Of a stretch of DNA of 64,000 nucleotides, positions 1-8,276 are shown piece after piece. The stretch is from Bradyrhizobium sp. AZCC 1719. Lineage in GTDB: Bacteria > Pseudomonadota > Alphaproteobacteria > Rhizobiales > Xanthobacteraceae. Both the position numbers and the translations under genes were made by a program. Position 1 is the stretch's first letter. Each line of letters begins with the position of its first letter. A model generated the notes under the pieces. It saw nothing but the letters and a program-made list of their open reading frames with translations. It was not told the origin of the DNA and searched no databases. The DNA lies in contig NZ_JAZHRU010000001.1 of NCBI RefSeq assembly GCF_036924525.1, positions 2,261,001-2,325,000 on the forward strand. Direction: 5' to 3'.

Positions 1-315
1 GCTCTCCAGGCGCCAGTCCGAGAAGCCGATCACGAGCGGGACGGCCCAACTAACGCCTTCCATGGTTGCGACGCGGTCGCGCAGTTTGACGTCGAGCAGC
101 GAAGGATCCTCGAAGCATTTGGCGCCCTTGGGCAGGATCCACAAATCGGCCGAGGCATGGTCGATCATCGTCGTGACCATTCGGCCGAACCCGAGGAACA
201 GGCCCATCTGGATCATGACGAGGACGACCGAGAAGACGATTCCGACCATGGTCGCGACGAAGCGAAGCCGATCGTGGAACAGGTTGCGGGACGCAAGTGT
301 CAGTACCAGCGACAT
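1..315 (-). CDS. ABC transporter permease, DevC/FtsX-like (C-terminus outside the window)
   Basis: The first 105 residues of a minus-strand gene are present; the rest lies before position 1. The ATG at 315 begins a short cytoplasmic stretch (MSLVLTLASRNLFHDRLRF) followed by one hydrophobic segment at about residues 20-45, then a polar periplasmic region containing ADLWILPKGAK. This is the start seen in DevC/MacB-type permeases, whose first membrane helix leads into a large periplasmic domain. Such permeases work with a LolD-type ATPase and often an HlyD-type adaptor; neither partner is visible here. The gene lies 11 bp downstream of the acyltransferase gene on the same strand and may share its transcript. 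Family is fairly sure, substrate unknown. Confidence 0.7.
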   Translation of the reverse strand, partial: MSLVLTLASRNLFHDRLRFVATMVGIVFSVVLVMIQMGLFLGFGRMVTTMIDHASADLWILPKGAKCFEDPSLLDVKLRDRVATMEGVSWAVPLVIGFSDWRLES

Positions 316-326
316 GTCGGCATCCG

Positions 327-1556
327 TTATCGCGGTTGATTGGCGATGGCTCTCTCGTCTCGTGGCTCGGAAGGACGCGAAACCAGCGCTCTTCCGCCGA
401 TCTTCATTCCGGCGCTTGCAGCCAGACTTATGGTGAGCGCCGCGGCAAAAACGATCGTCGCCTTGCCGATCGCGTTGAGATCGACATCAAGCAACGCGTA
501 TTGCAGCCACACGACCACGACGTAATGCAGCAGATAGATGCTGTAGGCATTGCCGGAGAGGTTATCGAGCAGGCGGTCGCGCGATTGCAGTAGCCGAAGG
601 CAGATCGCGAGCAGACACAGGGCGGCGGCCGCGGAAGCAACTGGAAACGCCAGCGCCGAGGCCAGGCGAAAGAGCGGCGCGCTCGCCTGCCACTCCGGCA
701 AGGTCAGCGACGTGAGCCCGCCCCATACGGACATGCTGGCGATGGCGGCCGCAAGCCAGGCCAACCAATGACGTGCAAGCGGTCCATCGGGACGCAGCAA
801 GCTGTGCTCGGGGCCGTAGCTGCCAATCGCAAATCCGGCGAAGAAATAGACCGCGTAGTGCAGTGGCCGGCTGAGCTGAAATGAAAATGGGCCGAGAAAA
901 GTCCACTCCCACGGCGTGAAGACCATCGCCAGCGGCACATAGGCCAGCGCAGAGAGCGCCGCCAGCCCAATGAAGAACATTAGCGGGCGATCGGCAACGC
1001 GGGCGACGAGCGCGCTCAATGCCCGAAGCCAATGCGGCGCGAACGCGTGGAGGGCGGCCGCAACGGCGCCCAGCAGAAAGATCTGCCACAAAAACCATTG
1101 CGGCCCGGCAGGCCACATCGGAAGCGCGCGCCAGTGTTGCCAAAAGGTGCCGAAGGAGGGATCGGCCGCGGTCAGCCGATAGGACGCGAAGTAGGCGAGA
1201 GGGCTGAGAACGCCGACGGCAAAAACGAACGGCAGGCCGATCCGCCACGAGCGCTCCAAGGTGTAGGTGCGAGGCCCCTTGCGGCCAAGGCTGGACGGCG
1301 TGAACAGACCGGCCAGCAAAAACATCAGCGACATCAGGCTGACATCCTGCCACGCGCAAAACAGGTCGAAGCCGAACCAGCGCTGGCTATCGAGGATTGG
1401 GAATGCAATCCAGCGATAGGGCGGTGCGTCGAACGGAAAGGGATCGGCCGGTTGCGATGCGAGGTACGGCAGCACGGAGTGAAACGCGACCACGATGACG
1501 ATGGTAATCGCGCGCAAGTTGCTGAGGGGCACGTTGACCTGTGGTAACACGGCCAT
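327..1556 (-). CDS. Acyltransferase family 3 membrane protein
   Basis: This 409-residue integral membrane protein resembles the acyltransferase-3 family, which transfers acyl groups to sugars, glycans or lipids at the inner membrane. It has about ten hydrophobic segments. The N-terminus has the family pattern of an Arg followed some twelve residues later by a His (LRAITIVIVVAFHS, His26), and the C-terminus has the typical NAYSIYLLHY segment. The ATG at 1556 is preferred; an in-frame GTG at 1577 would add seven residues. Acceptor and acyl donor cannot be told from the sequence. It lies downstream of the dehydrogenase-like lipoprotein gene on the same strand after a 146-bp gap. Confidence 0.8.
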   Translation of the reverse strand: MAVLPQVNVPLSNLRAITIVIVVAFHSVLPYLASQPADPFPFDAPPYRWIAFPILDSQRWFGFDLFCAWQDVSLMSLMFLLAGLFTPSSLGRKGPRTYTLERSWRIGLPFVFAVGVLSPLAYFASYRLTAADPSFGTFWQHWRALPMWPAGPQWFLWQIFLLGAVAAALHAFAPHWLRALSALVARVADRPLMFFIGLAALSALAYVPLAMVFTPWEWTFLGPFSFQLSRPLHYAVYFFAGFAIGSYGPEHSLLRPDGPLARHWLAWLAAAIASMSVWGGLTSLTLPEWQASAPLFRLASALAFPVASAAAALCLLAICLRLLQSRDRLLDNLSGNAYSIYLLHYVVVVWLQYALLDVDLNAIGKATIVFAAALTISLAASAGMKIGGRALVSRPSEPRDERAIANQPR

Positions 1557-1702
1557 TCGTCCACGCCGCCATCCCACTGATTTGGGAACCGGCAGGGGTT
1601 CAACGTGGAGCCGGCGCGCTCGTTCCCGCTAACGTGCGGAACTCCGCCCCTTTCGGGAGTGCGGTCCCGCAGCCGGGTCGGCCTTGGGAGACCATGTTGC
1701 TG

Positions 1703-3040
1703 TTACCGCGATGCCGACCTTGCCGCCGGCGTCACGCGCCAGATCGTGTTGCCGACATCGTCAGCCACCAGCAGCGCGCCCTGCTTGTCGAGCCGCAGCC
1801 CGACCGGGCGGCCCTGCGCCTGGCCCTTGTCGTTGAGGAAACCGGTGAGCACGTCCTGCGGCGGTCCGGATGGCCTGCCATCCTTGAAGGGGACAAAGAT
1901 CACCTTGTAGCCGGAGGGGGGCTTGCGATTCCACGAGCCGTGCTGGCCGATGAAGGCGCCATTGGCCATTTCGGGCGGGAACAGATTGCCAGTGTTGAAG
2001 GTGAGCCCGAGCGAGGCGGTATGCGCGCCGAGCGCATAATCCGGGGCCATCGCCTTCTGCACGAGATCGGGCCGCCGCGGCTCGAAGCGGGTGTCGACAT
2101 GGTCGCCAAAATAGCTGTATGGCCAACCGTAGAACGCGCCGTCCTTCACCGACGTCATGTAATCGGGCACCAGGTCGTTACCGATCTCGTCGCGCTCGTT
2201 GACCACGACCCAGAGTTCGCCGGTCACTGGATTCCAGGCCGGGCCATTCGGATTGCGCAGGCCCGAAGCGAACACGCGCCATTGACCGCTTGCGCGATCG
2301 ACTTCCAGTATCGCCGCGCGATCCTTTTCGGCATCCATGCCGTTTTCACCGACATTGCTGTTGGAGCCGACCGTTGCATAGAGCTTGGTGCCGTCAGGGC
2401 TGGCGGTGAGATCCTTGGTCCAGTGATGGTTGAGGGTGCCGGCCGGCAGGTCGGCAAGCTTGGCGCCGGGCCCGCCGATCTTGGTGTCGCCTTCGCGGTA
2501 GGGGAATTTCATGATCGCGTCGGTATTGGCGACATAGAGCTCGTCGCCGACCAGCACCATGCCGAAGGGCGAATTCAGCCCGCTGATGAAGGTGCTTCTC
2601 AGCTCGGCAACGCCGTCGCCGTCGGCATCGCGGAGTAGCGTGATGCGGTTGGCGCTGGGAACGCCGGCGCCCGCCCAGTTCTGCGCCTGCTTGTAGATGA
2701 AGCCCTTGATGCTTATGCCGCCGCCCTGCTTCGGCGGCGCGTTGCTCTCGGCGACCAGCACGTCGCCATTCGGCAGCGTGTAGACGGTACGCGGATGTTC
2801 AAGGTCGAGGGCAAAGGCGCTGACCGTCATGCCGTTTGCGGCGGTCGGCGTGGCGCCGTTCGGCCAGCGCTTGACGGTTGCGATGTCCACCGTCGGGATC
2901 CAGGAATGTTCCGGTGGCGGCAGGTTGGGCGAAGGACCATAGCTCTGCGCCACGGTCGCGGTCTCCTTGGGGTCGCTGCAGGCGGCCAGTGGCAGCGCCA
3001 GCGCGCCGATGCAGATGGCCAGGAGGAGGGGCTTGCGCAT
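1703..3040 (-). CDS. PQQ-type sorbosone/glucose dehydrogenase-like lipoprotein
   Basis: This 445-residue protein matches the sorbosone dehydrogenase / soluble glucose dehydrogenase-like six-bladed beta-propeller family, periplasmic enzymes many of which oxidise sugars with PQQ. The N-terminus is a lipoprotein signal with lipobox LAAC (Cys21), so it is probably membrane anchored. Propeller features include repeated [12 protein letters not shown] and [12 protein letters not shown] stretches, [10 protein letters not shown] and, near the C-terminus, [16 protein letters not shown]. An upstream in-frame extension would run into the divergent MATE gene and is rejected; the ATG at 3040 begins a clean signal peptide. 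PQQ use and substrate are family inference. The gene is divergent from the MATE gene across 207 bp. Confidence 0.8.
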   Translation of the reverse strand: MRKPLLLAICIGALALPLAACSDPKETATVAQSYGPSPNLPPPEHSWIPTVDIATVKRWPNGATPTAANGMTVSAFALDLEHPRTVYTLPNGDVLVAESNAPPKQGGGISIKGFIYKQAQNWAGAGVPSANRITLLRDADGDGVAELRSTFISGLNSPFGMVLVGDELYVANTDAIMKFPYREGDTKIGGPGAKLADLPAGTLNHHWTKDLTASPDGTKLYATVGSNSNVGENGMDAEKDRAAILEVDRASGQWRVFASGLRNPNGPAWNPVTGELWVVVNERDEIGNDLVPDYMTSVKDGAFYGWPYSYFGDHVDTRFEPRRPDLVQKAMAPDYALGAHTASLGLTFNTGNLFPPEMANGAFIGQHGSWNRKPPSGYKVIFVPFKDGRPSGPPQDVLTGFLNDKGQAQGRPVGLRLDKQGALLVADDVGNTIWRVTPAARSASR

Positions 3041-3247
3041 GGCAGGGTTCTCCGGGATGTCGCCCGTACAATGCGGTGCCGGCCCGAACGTTCGTGTTCC
3101 GGCATGAATTCCCTGTGAAACGGCCGGCCGAAGGCCCGCCACGCAATCCCGCAGGCCCCCATTGCGCCCCGTGCACGTGGATTCAGCCTCCGCCATGCTA
3201 GGAAGCAGCGCGCCGCGGCTCCTCAAGTCCGCGCGCGGGGAGCAGAA

Positions 3248-4687
3248 ATGTCCGATCTCGGCGTTGCCGAAATTGCCGTAGACGATGACGAGCATCCGCT
3301 TCCGCCACGGGCGGCGCCGGCGAAAAACACGCTGCTCGACGGCCCGATCCTGCGCACGCTGTTGTGGCTGGCCTGGCCGAACGTGATCGCGCTCACCGCG
3401 GGCACCTGCGTCGTCATCGCCGAGACCTCCTATATCGGACGGCTCGGCGTGGAGTCGCTCGCCGCGATGGCGCTGGTGTTTCCTACCGTGATCCTGACCA
3501 TGACGATGTCGGGTGGCGCCATGGGTGGTGGCGTGGCATCCGCGATCGCGCGTGCGCTCGGCGCCGGTGACCTCGACCGCGCCTCCACCCTTGCCGCGCA
3601 CGCGCTGCTGATCGGCCTCTGTTTCGGGTTGGCCTTCATGCTGGGCATGCTGATCTTCGGCCCCAAACTGCTCGAACTGCTCGGCGGCCGCGGCAACGTG
3701 CTGACCCAGGCGATCGCTTACACGCAGATTTTCTTCGGCGGCGCCGTGGTGCCGTGGCTGATGAACACGATGTCGGGCATTCTGCGCGGCACCGGCAACA
3801 TGAAACTGCCGTCGCTGCTGATGCTGTCGTCGGCGATTTGCCAGATCATTCTCGGCGGCACGCTGGGCTTGGGACTGGGCCCGATCCCGCAATTCGGCAT
3901 GAGCGGCGTCGCGGCCGGTTCGCTGATCGCTTACCTGATCAGCATCGCCGTGATGTCCTGGTATCTGTTTTCCGGCCGCGCGCGCGTCGTTCCCAAGGTC
4001 AGGGGCCTTCGTATTCAGTGGTCGATGTTCATCGACATCCTGAAGGTCGGGGCCATCGCCTGCTTCTCGCCGCTTCAGTCGGTGCTGACGATCAGTATCT
4101 TCACCCACATGCTGGCGAGTTTTGGCACCGAAGTCCTCGCCGGCTACGGCATCGGCGCGCGGCTCGAGTTCATGCTGACCTCGATCTCATTTGCGGTCGG
4201 CATCGCCTCGGTTCCGATGGTCGGCATGGCCGTCGGCGCGCAGCGCATCGCGCGGGCCCGCAAGATTGCCTGGACGGCGGGGCTCGTCGCATTCGCTTCC
4301 GTCGGCACATTCGCGACCTTCATCGCAATCTTCCCCGACATCTGGGTCAACCTCTTCACATCAGATGCGGCCGTGCGTGCCGCGAGCCGTCAATATCTTT
4401 CGACGGCGGCGCCGATGTACGCCTTCCTTGGGTTAGCCACGGCGATGTATTTTTCGTCGCAGGGCGCGGCCAAGGTGATTGGCCCCGTCATGGCGCAGAC
4501 CGCGCGGCTGTTGTTCATCGGCGCCGGTGGCTGGTGGCTGTTGACGCACGACGCCACCGCGCAGAACTTCTTCATGCTGGCGGCAGCCTCCATGGTGCTG
4601 CTCGGCGTGCTCTCATGCGCCAGCGTGGTGCTGACGCGCTGGGGGCCGAAGCAGCGGGTGCCCGCGGTTAGTCCGGCGCTGTCGTAA
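3248..4687 (+). CDS. MATE family efflux transporter
   Basis: This 479-residue inner-membrane protein has about twelve hydrophobic helices and the two-bundle repeat of the multidrug and toxin extrusion (MATE) family, which exports cationic drugs or metabolites using a Na+ or H+ gradient. It shows the family's characteristic [11 protein letters not shown] loop after helix 4 and a matching [15 protein letters not shown] segment in the second half. About thirty polar residues precede helix 1. The ATG at 3248 has a GGGAG ribosome site shortly upstream. It is transcribed alone, divergent from the dehydrogenase-like lipoprotein. Substrate unknown. Confidence 0.9.
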   Translation: MSDLGVAEIAVDDDEHPLPPRAAPAKNTLLDGPILRTLLWLAWPNVIALTAGTCVVIAETSYIGRLGVESLAAMALVFPTVILTMTMSGGAMGGGVASAIARALGAGDLDRASTLAAHALLIGLCFGLAFMLGMLIFGPKLLELLGGRGNVLTQAIAYTQIFFGGAVVPWLMNTMSGILRGTGNMKLPSLLMLSSAICQIILGGTLGLGLGPIPQFGMSGVAAGSLIAYLISIAVMSWYLFSGRARVVPKVRGLRIQWSMFIDILKVGAIACFSPLQSVLTISIFTHMLASFGTEVLAGYGIGARLEFMLTSISFAVGIASVPMVGMAVGAQRIARARKIAWTAGLVAFASVGTFATFIAIFPDIWVNLFTSDAAVRAASRQYLSTAAPMYAFLGLATAMYFSSQGAAKVIGPVMAQTARLLFIGAGGWWLLTHDATAQNFFMLAAASMVLLGVLSCASVVLTRWGPKQRVPAVSPALS

Positions 4688-4691
4688 CGAT

Positions 4692-4776
4692 CGTCATTGC
4701 GAGCGAAGCGAAGCAATCCATCTTTCCGCTAGCGGAGATATGGATTGTTTCGTCGCTTGCGCTCCTCGCAATGACG
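4692..4776. repeat. Palindromic intergenic repeat, family A copy 1
   Basis: The arms start CGTCATTGCGAGCGAAGCGA and return as the inverted GCTCCTCGCAATGACG, about 85 bp in all. A second copy lies at 23856-23933. It fills the space between the convergent MATE gene and the Met/Gly-rich gene and can fold into a long hairpin. Repeats of this sequence are scattered through Bradyrhizobium-type genomes. Confidence 0.85.
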
Positions 4777-4783
4777 GTGACGA

Positions 4784-5257
4784 CTACCGCCGCCGGTGAC
4801 GCCGGCCCGATCGGCCGCCGCCGACATTGGCCATGCGCATCAGTTGCGGGACCATGCTCATCAGTTCGCCGCCGCCAGCGCCACCGAGCATGCCCATCAA
4901 ATCGCCGCCGCCCGCGCCGCCCAGATTCATGCCGCCAGCGTTCACGCCGTAACCCTCGGGCACGTAGCCGCCGCCAAAGCCGCCGGGGATACCACCGCCC
5001 ATCATGCCGCCGAGCCCACCGCCGCCTTCCATCATGCGGCTCATCATCGGGCCCATGGTCTGCATCATCATGGCAAAGCGGCGCTTGCCCATCTTCGCCT
5101 TCATCATTTCCAGCATCGGCGCCATCTGCGTCATCATGTCTGCGCCGTCACCGCCGCCGCCGAAGCCGGCAAATTGCGCCTTTGCCGGCGTCGACGTCAG
5201 GGCGAACAGCAACAGCAGCGTGGCCGCCTGGCACACCACTTTGTCAGCTCCCGTCAT
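4784..5257 (-). CDS. Exported Met/Gly-rich protein of unknown function
   Basis: This is a 157-residue protein with a signal peptide (hydrophobic residues 10-20, likely cleavage after AKA at 27). The mature part is extreme in composition: about 25 Met in the whole chain, many as MM or MMM, set in Gly-rich stretches, and a C-terminal basic tail (GRSGRRHRRR). Residues 40-75 (MMTQMAPMLEMMKAKMGKRR) could form a Met-rich amphipathic helix. GAGGAG stands about eight bases before the ATG at 5257, which rules against the ATG at 5272 that overlaps it. No known domain is recognised. Met-rich exported proteins can bind copper or resist oxidation, but nothing here proves that. Confidence 0.65.
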   Translation of the reverse strand: MTGADKVVCQAATLLLLFALTSTPAKAQFAGFGGGGDGADMMTQMAPMLEMMKAKMGKRRFAMMMQTMGPMMSRMMEGGGGLGGMMGGGIPGGFGGGYVPEGYGVNAGGMNLGGAGGGDLMGMLGGAGGGELMSMVPQLMRMANVGGGRSGRRHRRR

Positions 5258-5384
5258 GGTTCTGCTCCTCATGCGCCGGCGGCCGCGGGCGCGGCGCCAT
5301 TCGGACGCACGCGCCGAGGCTAGGAGTGGGCAGGGAGCCAATCTGTGAGAAGGATCACGCCAGCTAGCTAGTGCCGGTAATGCA

Positions 5385-5786
5385 TCATGCCGCGCTTCGT
5401 CCGAACGCCTTCTGCATGGCAAGCACGCCTTGGTCCATCTGTGAGGAGACGTAGGGCGCGATCTCGTTCGGCAATACGTCGACGATCCAGACCAATCGGC
5501 TGCGCGCGTCGCCATCAGCGAACACCTGGGCGGACGCGCTATAATGCTTCACACGCTCGCTGTTGATCGCATAGACCAGCCGCATTCGCTCGTCGTCGCA
5601 ATCGACCAGCGTCTCGCGCGCGACGGTGCCGTTGGCGAAGGTGACGATGCGCGCATCGCCGTCGAGCTTGGTGTCGGTGACGAACCCCGGCACCAGCCGG
5701 GTATGCAGCGCGCCGAAATCGCGCAATGCGTCCCAGACGTCGATGGGGGAAGCGTCGAGGGCGATGTCTTTGTGGATGGAGGCCAT
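5385..5786 (-). CDS. SRPBCC (START/Bet v1-like) family protein
   Basis: This 133-residue cytoplasmic protein has the layout of the SRPBCC helix-grip fold. It opens with HKDIALDASPIDVWDALRDF, the usual first strand and helix, contains a GDARIVTFANGTVARETLVD hairpin, and ends in a long helix (SSQMDQGVLAMQKAF) that closes the ligand pocket. The family binds small hydrophobic ligands or acts as polyketide cyclase-like proteins; the ligand is unknown here. The ATG at 5786 is used; an in-frame TTG at 5792 is less likely. It is the last of a same-strand group MGMT-AraC-VOC-SRPBCC, separated from the VOC gene by repeat B. Confidence 0.75.
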   Translation of the reverse strand: MASIHKDIALDASPIDVWDALRDFGALHTRLVPGFVTDTKLDGDARIVTFANGTVARETLVDCDDERMRLVYAINSERVKHYSASAQVFADGDARSRLVWIVDVLPNEIAPYVSSQMDQGVLAMQKAFGRSAA

Positions 5787-5810
5787 GTTCAAATCCGTTG
5801 TTGGGGTGTC

Positions 5811-5901
5811 GTAGGGTGGGCAAAGGCGCTTGCGCCGTGCCCACCATCTCTCGAAGGCTCGTGCATGCGGTGGTGGGCACGCTTCGCTTTGCCCACCCTA
5901 C
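5811..5901. repeat. Palindromic intergenic repeat, family B copy 1
   Basis: About 91 bp beginning GTAGGGTGGGCAAAG and ending with the inverted CTTTGCCCACCCTACG; an inner GTGCCCACCA/TGGTGGGCAC pair makes a second stem. A second copy is at 46521-46606. It lies between the SRPBCC and VOC genes and may attenuate or stabilise the transcript between them. Confidence 0.85.
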
Positions 5902-5918
5902 GCACTGCCGATGGCGCG

Positions 5919-6278
5919 CTACGTACAAACCGCCTCGACATTGTTGCCGTCGGGGTCGATTAAAAACGCAGCGTAATAGGTTGGGCTGTAATCCGCGCGC
6001 AGTCCGGCGCCGCCATTGTCGCGGCCGCCGGCCTTCAGGCCCTCGGCGTGGAATTTCTGGATCGCCGCATGATCCTTGGCGCGGAACGCGACATGCGCGG
6101 CGGAGCCTGAAGATCCCTTGTGCAGATGCAGCCAGAGCGCGGGCGCGCCCTTCGGGCCGAAGCCTGCGCCGGAATCATCCCGCGAGCACAGCACGAAGCC
6201 GAGGGGCGCGAGCGCTGCCGTATAGAAGCGCACGCTGGCGTCGAGATCGCCGACGCGTAATCCGATGTGGTCGTACAT
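5919..6278 (-). CDS. VOC family (glyoxalase/bleomycin-resistance fold) protein
   Basis: This 119-residue protein has the paired beta-alpha-beta-beta-beta layout of the vicinal oxygen chelate superfamily. It opens with MYDHIGLRVGDLDASVRFY (first metal ligand His4) and ends with AFLIDPDGNNVEAVC, where the Glu is the usual second-module ligand. HVAFRAKDHAAIQKFH marks the start of the second module. VOC enzymes include glyoxalases, dioxygenases and resistance proteins; the reaction cannot be assigned. The ATG at 6278 has GGAG seven bases upstream. It follows the AraC gene on the same strand. Confidence 0.8.
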   Translation of the reverse strand: MYDHIGLRVGDLDASVRFYTAALAPLGFVLCSRDDSGAGFGPKGAPALWLHLHKGSSGSAAHVAFRAKDHAAIQKFHAEGLKAGGRDNGGAGLRADYSPTYYAAFLIDPDGNNVEAVCT

Positions 6279-6332
6279 GACATTCTCCAGCAAGAAAGTG
6301 CCGCGAGCTCGCGCGGCCTGGAGAAAGCCTAA

Positions 6333-7172
6333 TCAGTGGAGGGCCAGCCGTTCTTGGAAAATCTTGCGCATGCCCCGCGAGGCCTGGCGGAATTTCAGCG
6401 GCGAGGCGCCGGCGGCGCGATGGAAGGTGCGCACGAAATTGGAGAGGTCGGCAAAACCGACGTCATAGGCGATGTCGGTGATCGGGCTGTCGTCGTAGGC
6501 CAAGCGCCGCGCGGCATGGCGCAGTCGCGAGCGCACCAGATATTGGTGCGGCGTGACGCCGAGCGCTTGCGAGAATAGCCGCAGGAAATGGAACGGGCTG
6601 ATCCCGGCCTCGGCCGCGGCGTCCTCCAGATTGATCTGACGGTGCGAATTGGCATCGATCCACAGCGCGGTTTCCACCGCGCGGCGGCGGTCGCGCGCCG
6701 CATCAGGGCCGGATTTGCGGGACTTGCCGGAAACTACCTCGACAAAGCGGCTCGCCAGCACCTGACCGATCTCGTCGAGGCCGATGTCGCTGCTGCCATC
6801 TGCTGCCGACTGTGCCAGTTCGCCAAGCACGACGAGCTCCGGTAGCGGCGGCGCGGAGCCGATCTGCCATGGCGACCGGTTGTCGCCGATGGTTTCCACC
6901 AGCTCGGGGGCAAAGAAGAACGACAGGCACTCGTCACCGCAGACGTGCTCGTGGGTACAGGTATATTCGTCGCCGGGATGGCCGATCAGCACCGATCCCA
7001 CCACCAGTTCGCTGCACTTGCCGCGGCTGCGCAGGCCGAAACTGCCTTTGCGCACATAGGAAATCGAATGACCGCCATGCTGCTCCGCGAACGGCTTGTC
7101 GCCCGGTCCCGCGGTGCAGCGAAAGTCGAAGACGGATATGGATTTGCGTTCAAGAAGCGTGGTCGCGATCAT
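6333..7172 (-). CDS. AraC family transcriptional regulator
   Basis: This 279-residue regulator has a cupin-like N-terminal sensor domain (residues about 15-110) and a C-terminal AraC double helix-turn-helix. The second part shows [21 protein letters not shown] for the first HTH and [21 protein letters not shown] for the second, ending with the usual GASPLKFRQ. The sensor domain carries a Cys/His cluster, [18 protein letters not shown], that could bind metal or react with thiol-active compounds; that is inference. The MGMT gene ends only 9 bp upstream, so the two are probably co-transcribed. Confidence 0.88.
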   Translation of the reverse strand: MIATTLLERKSISVFDFRCTAGPGDKPFAEQHGGHSISYVRKGSFGLRSRGKCSELVVGSVLIGHPGDEYTCTHEHVCGDECLSFFFAPELVETIGDNRSPWQIGSAPPLPELVVLGELAQSAADGSSDIGLDEIGQVLASRFVEVVSGKSRKSGPDAARDRRRAVETALWIDANSHRQINLEDAAAEAGISPFHFLRLFSQALGVTPHQYLVRSRLRHAARRLAYDDSPITDIAYDVGFADLSNFVRTFHRAAGASPLKFRQASRGMRKIFQERLALH

Positions 7173-7181
7173 CCCGCCTAC

Positions 7182-7760
7182 TTAAGGATGCGGGCGCGGC
7201 GGTGCAACCGGCAGCAGCACGTCGAACAATGTCTTGCCGGAGGTCTGGCTGGCGCCCTCGATCGAGAGCAGCCGCCGCTTGGAGATCGCCCCGCCAAAGG
7301 CTGAGATCTTGTCGGCATAATTGCCGGCTTCAAGCACGCGATGACAGGGCACGATGATCATGAAGGGGTTGCGGCCGATCGCCCGCGCCACCGAATGGAC
7401 CGCGCCTGAAGCGCGAAGGCTGGCGGCCACTTCCGCATAGGTCCGCGTCTCGCCGCGCGGGATCGCGCGCGTATAGGCATAGACGCGCTGGTTGAAGGCG
7501 GGAATGCCGGTCATATCGAGCGCAACGTCGGACAGATCGCGCGCCGCCCCGCGCGACAGCGCGATGATGCCTTCGATGGCGACCTGTACATTTGCCGGCG
7601 GGCGAAGCTCGCGGGCATCAGGATAGAGCTGATAAAGCCGCCGCCGCGTGTCGATCTCGCGTACTTCCGGGAGCTGCACGCCGATAATGCCCGCCGGGCT
7701 CCATGCGACCCCGCAGCGGCCGATCGCCGTATCAAAAATGCTGTAGCCACGCCCCGTCAT
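7182..7760 (-). CDS. Methylated-DNA--[protein]-cysteine S-methyltransferase
   Basis: This 192-residue DNA repair protein moves the methyl group from O6-methylguanine to its own cysteine. The active-site signature is IIVPCHRV with Cys139, preceded by the winged-helix region VHSVARAIGRNP containing the Arg finger. The N-terminal part matches Ogt-type enzymes rather than the zinc-binding Ada N-domain, which is absent. The start at 7760 is preferred over an in-frame ATG at 7787. It is followed closely by an AraC-type regulator, which recalls the two functions fused in Ada, but here they are separate proteins. Confidence 0.88.
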   Translation of the reverse strand: MTGRGYSIFDTAIGRCGVAWSPAGIIGVQLPEVREIDTRRRLYQLYPDARELRPPANVQVAIEGIIALSRGAARDLSDVALDMTGIPAFNQRVYAYTRAIPRGETRTYAEVAASLRASGAVHSVARAIGRNPFMIIVPCHRVLEAGNYADKISAFGGAISKRRLLSIEGASQTSGKTLFDVLLPVAPPRPHP

Positions 7761-7890
7761 ACGCCACCAGCCCCAGACGCGAATCATACCACCGGCCGGA
7801 CGAATCGCATGGAATTTAGGCGAAGTCGACCGCGAGCAAGACGGCCAATGGAACAGCTTGGCGAATGGCGCGCGGTCGGCTAATCATGGC

Positions 7891-7937
7891 AGCATGATCC
7901 GGAAAAGTGGTCGCCGGTTTTCCGACAAGATCATGCT
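7891..7937. repeat. Palindromic repeat, family C copy 1 (short form)
   Basis: AGCATGATC and the inverted GATCATGCT bound a 47-bp element with the inner segment CCGGAAAAGTGG and its partial return CCGGTTTTCC. A longer 74-bp copy is at 51310-51383. It lies just upstream of the tRNA. Confidence 0.8.
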
Positions 7938-7956
7938 CGATACGAAAGAGCGCCCC

Positions 7957-8030
7957 GCGGGCGTAGTTCAATGGTAGAACGGCAGCTTCCCAAGCTGCAT
8001 ACGAGGGTTCGATTCCCTTCGCCCGCTCCA
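7957..8030 (+). tRNA. tRNA-Gly (anticodon CCC)
   Basis: A complete 74-nt cloverleaf with encoded CCA end. The acceptor stem pairs GCGGGCG with CGCCCGC, the discriminator is T, the D arm holds AGTTCAATGGTAGAAC, the anticodon stem is GCAGC/GCTGC with loop TTCCCAA giving anticodon CCC, and the T loop is GGTTCGATTCC. No integrase or second copy of its 3' end is visible, so there is no sign of its use as an attachment site. Confidence 0.95.
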
Positions 8031-8191
8031 ATTCCCCGCCCTGTCGGCTACGGATTGCGCTAGGCTGTCGTTATGAACAGCACACGTGCGGCTCGCGATG
8101 ATCTTGCGGTGGTCCTGAAGCCGTCGTCAATAAAGCAGAGTCCTGATCGTCATCGGGATAGCCGTACCACGACATTTGAGACGCTAACCCC

Positions 8192-8220
8192 GTAGTACTA
8201 CCGGCCTCGATTTAAGCCGG
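8192..8220. promoter_or_regulatory. Possible regulatory palindromes upstream of the chemoreceptor
   Basis: A perfect 10-bp palindrome GTAGTACTAC is followed directly by the inverted pair CCGGC/GCCGG around a 10-base spacer, 57 to 85 bases before the chemoreceptor start. The position suits an operator or a leader structure. No known consensus is matched. The rest of the 246-bp gap after the tRNA shows no convincing gene. Confidence 0.35.
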
Positions 8221-8276
8221 CCTTAGTTCGTTCTGCCTACGTTGCCCGCTTCTCCCTGGCAGAGCGGAAACAAAAA

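Noticed and set aside
3041..4108. In-frame upstream extension of the dehydrogenase-like lipoprotein to about 800 residues
   Set aside because: It overlaps the MATE gene on the other strand, and a lipoprotein signal begins cleanly at 3040.
7816..8031. Minus-strand open frame (MERAKGIEPSYAAWEA start) across the tRNA
   Set aside because: It is antisense to a perfect tRNA-Gly and to repeat C; this false protein recurs wherever such tRNAs are read backwards.
8074..8196. Small open frame of 40 codons after the tRNA (MNSTRAARDDLAVV start)
   Set aside because: No ribosome site, no recognisable family, and it lies in the leader of the chemoreceptor gene.
7957..8276. tRNA-Gly as an attachment site for a genomic island
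   Set aside because: No integrase and no second copy of the tRNA 3' end is visible in the window.
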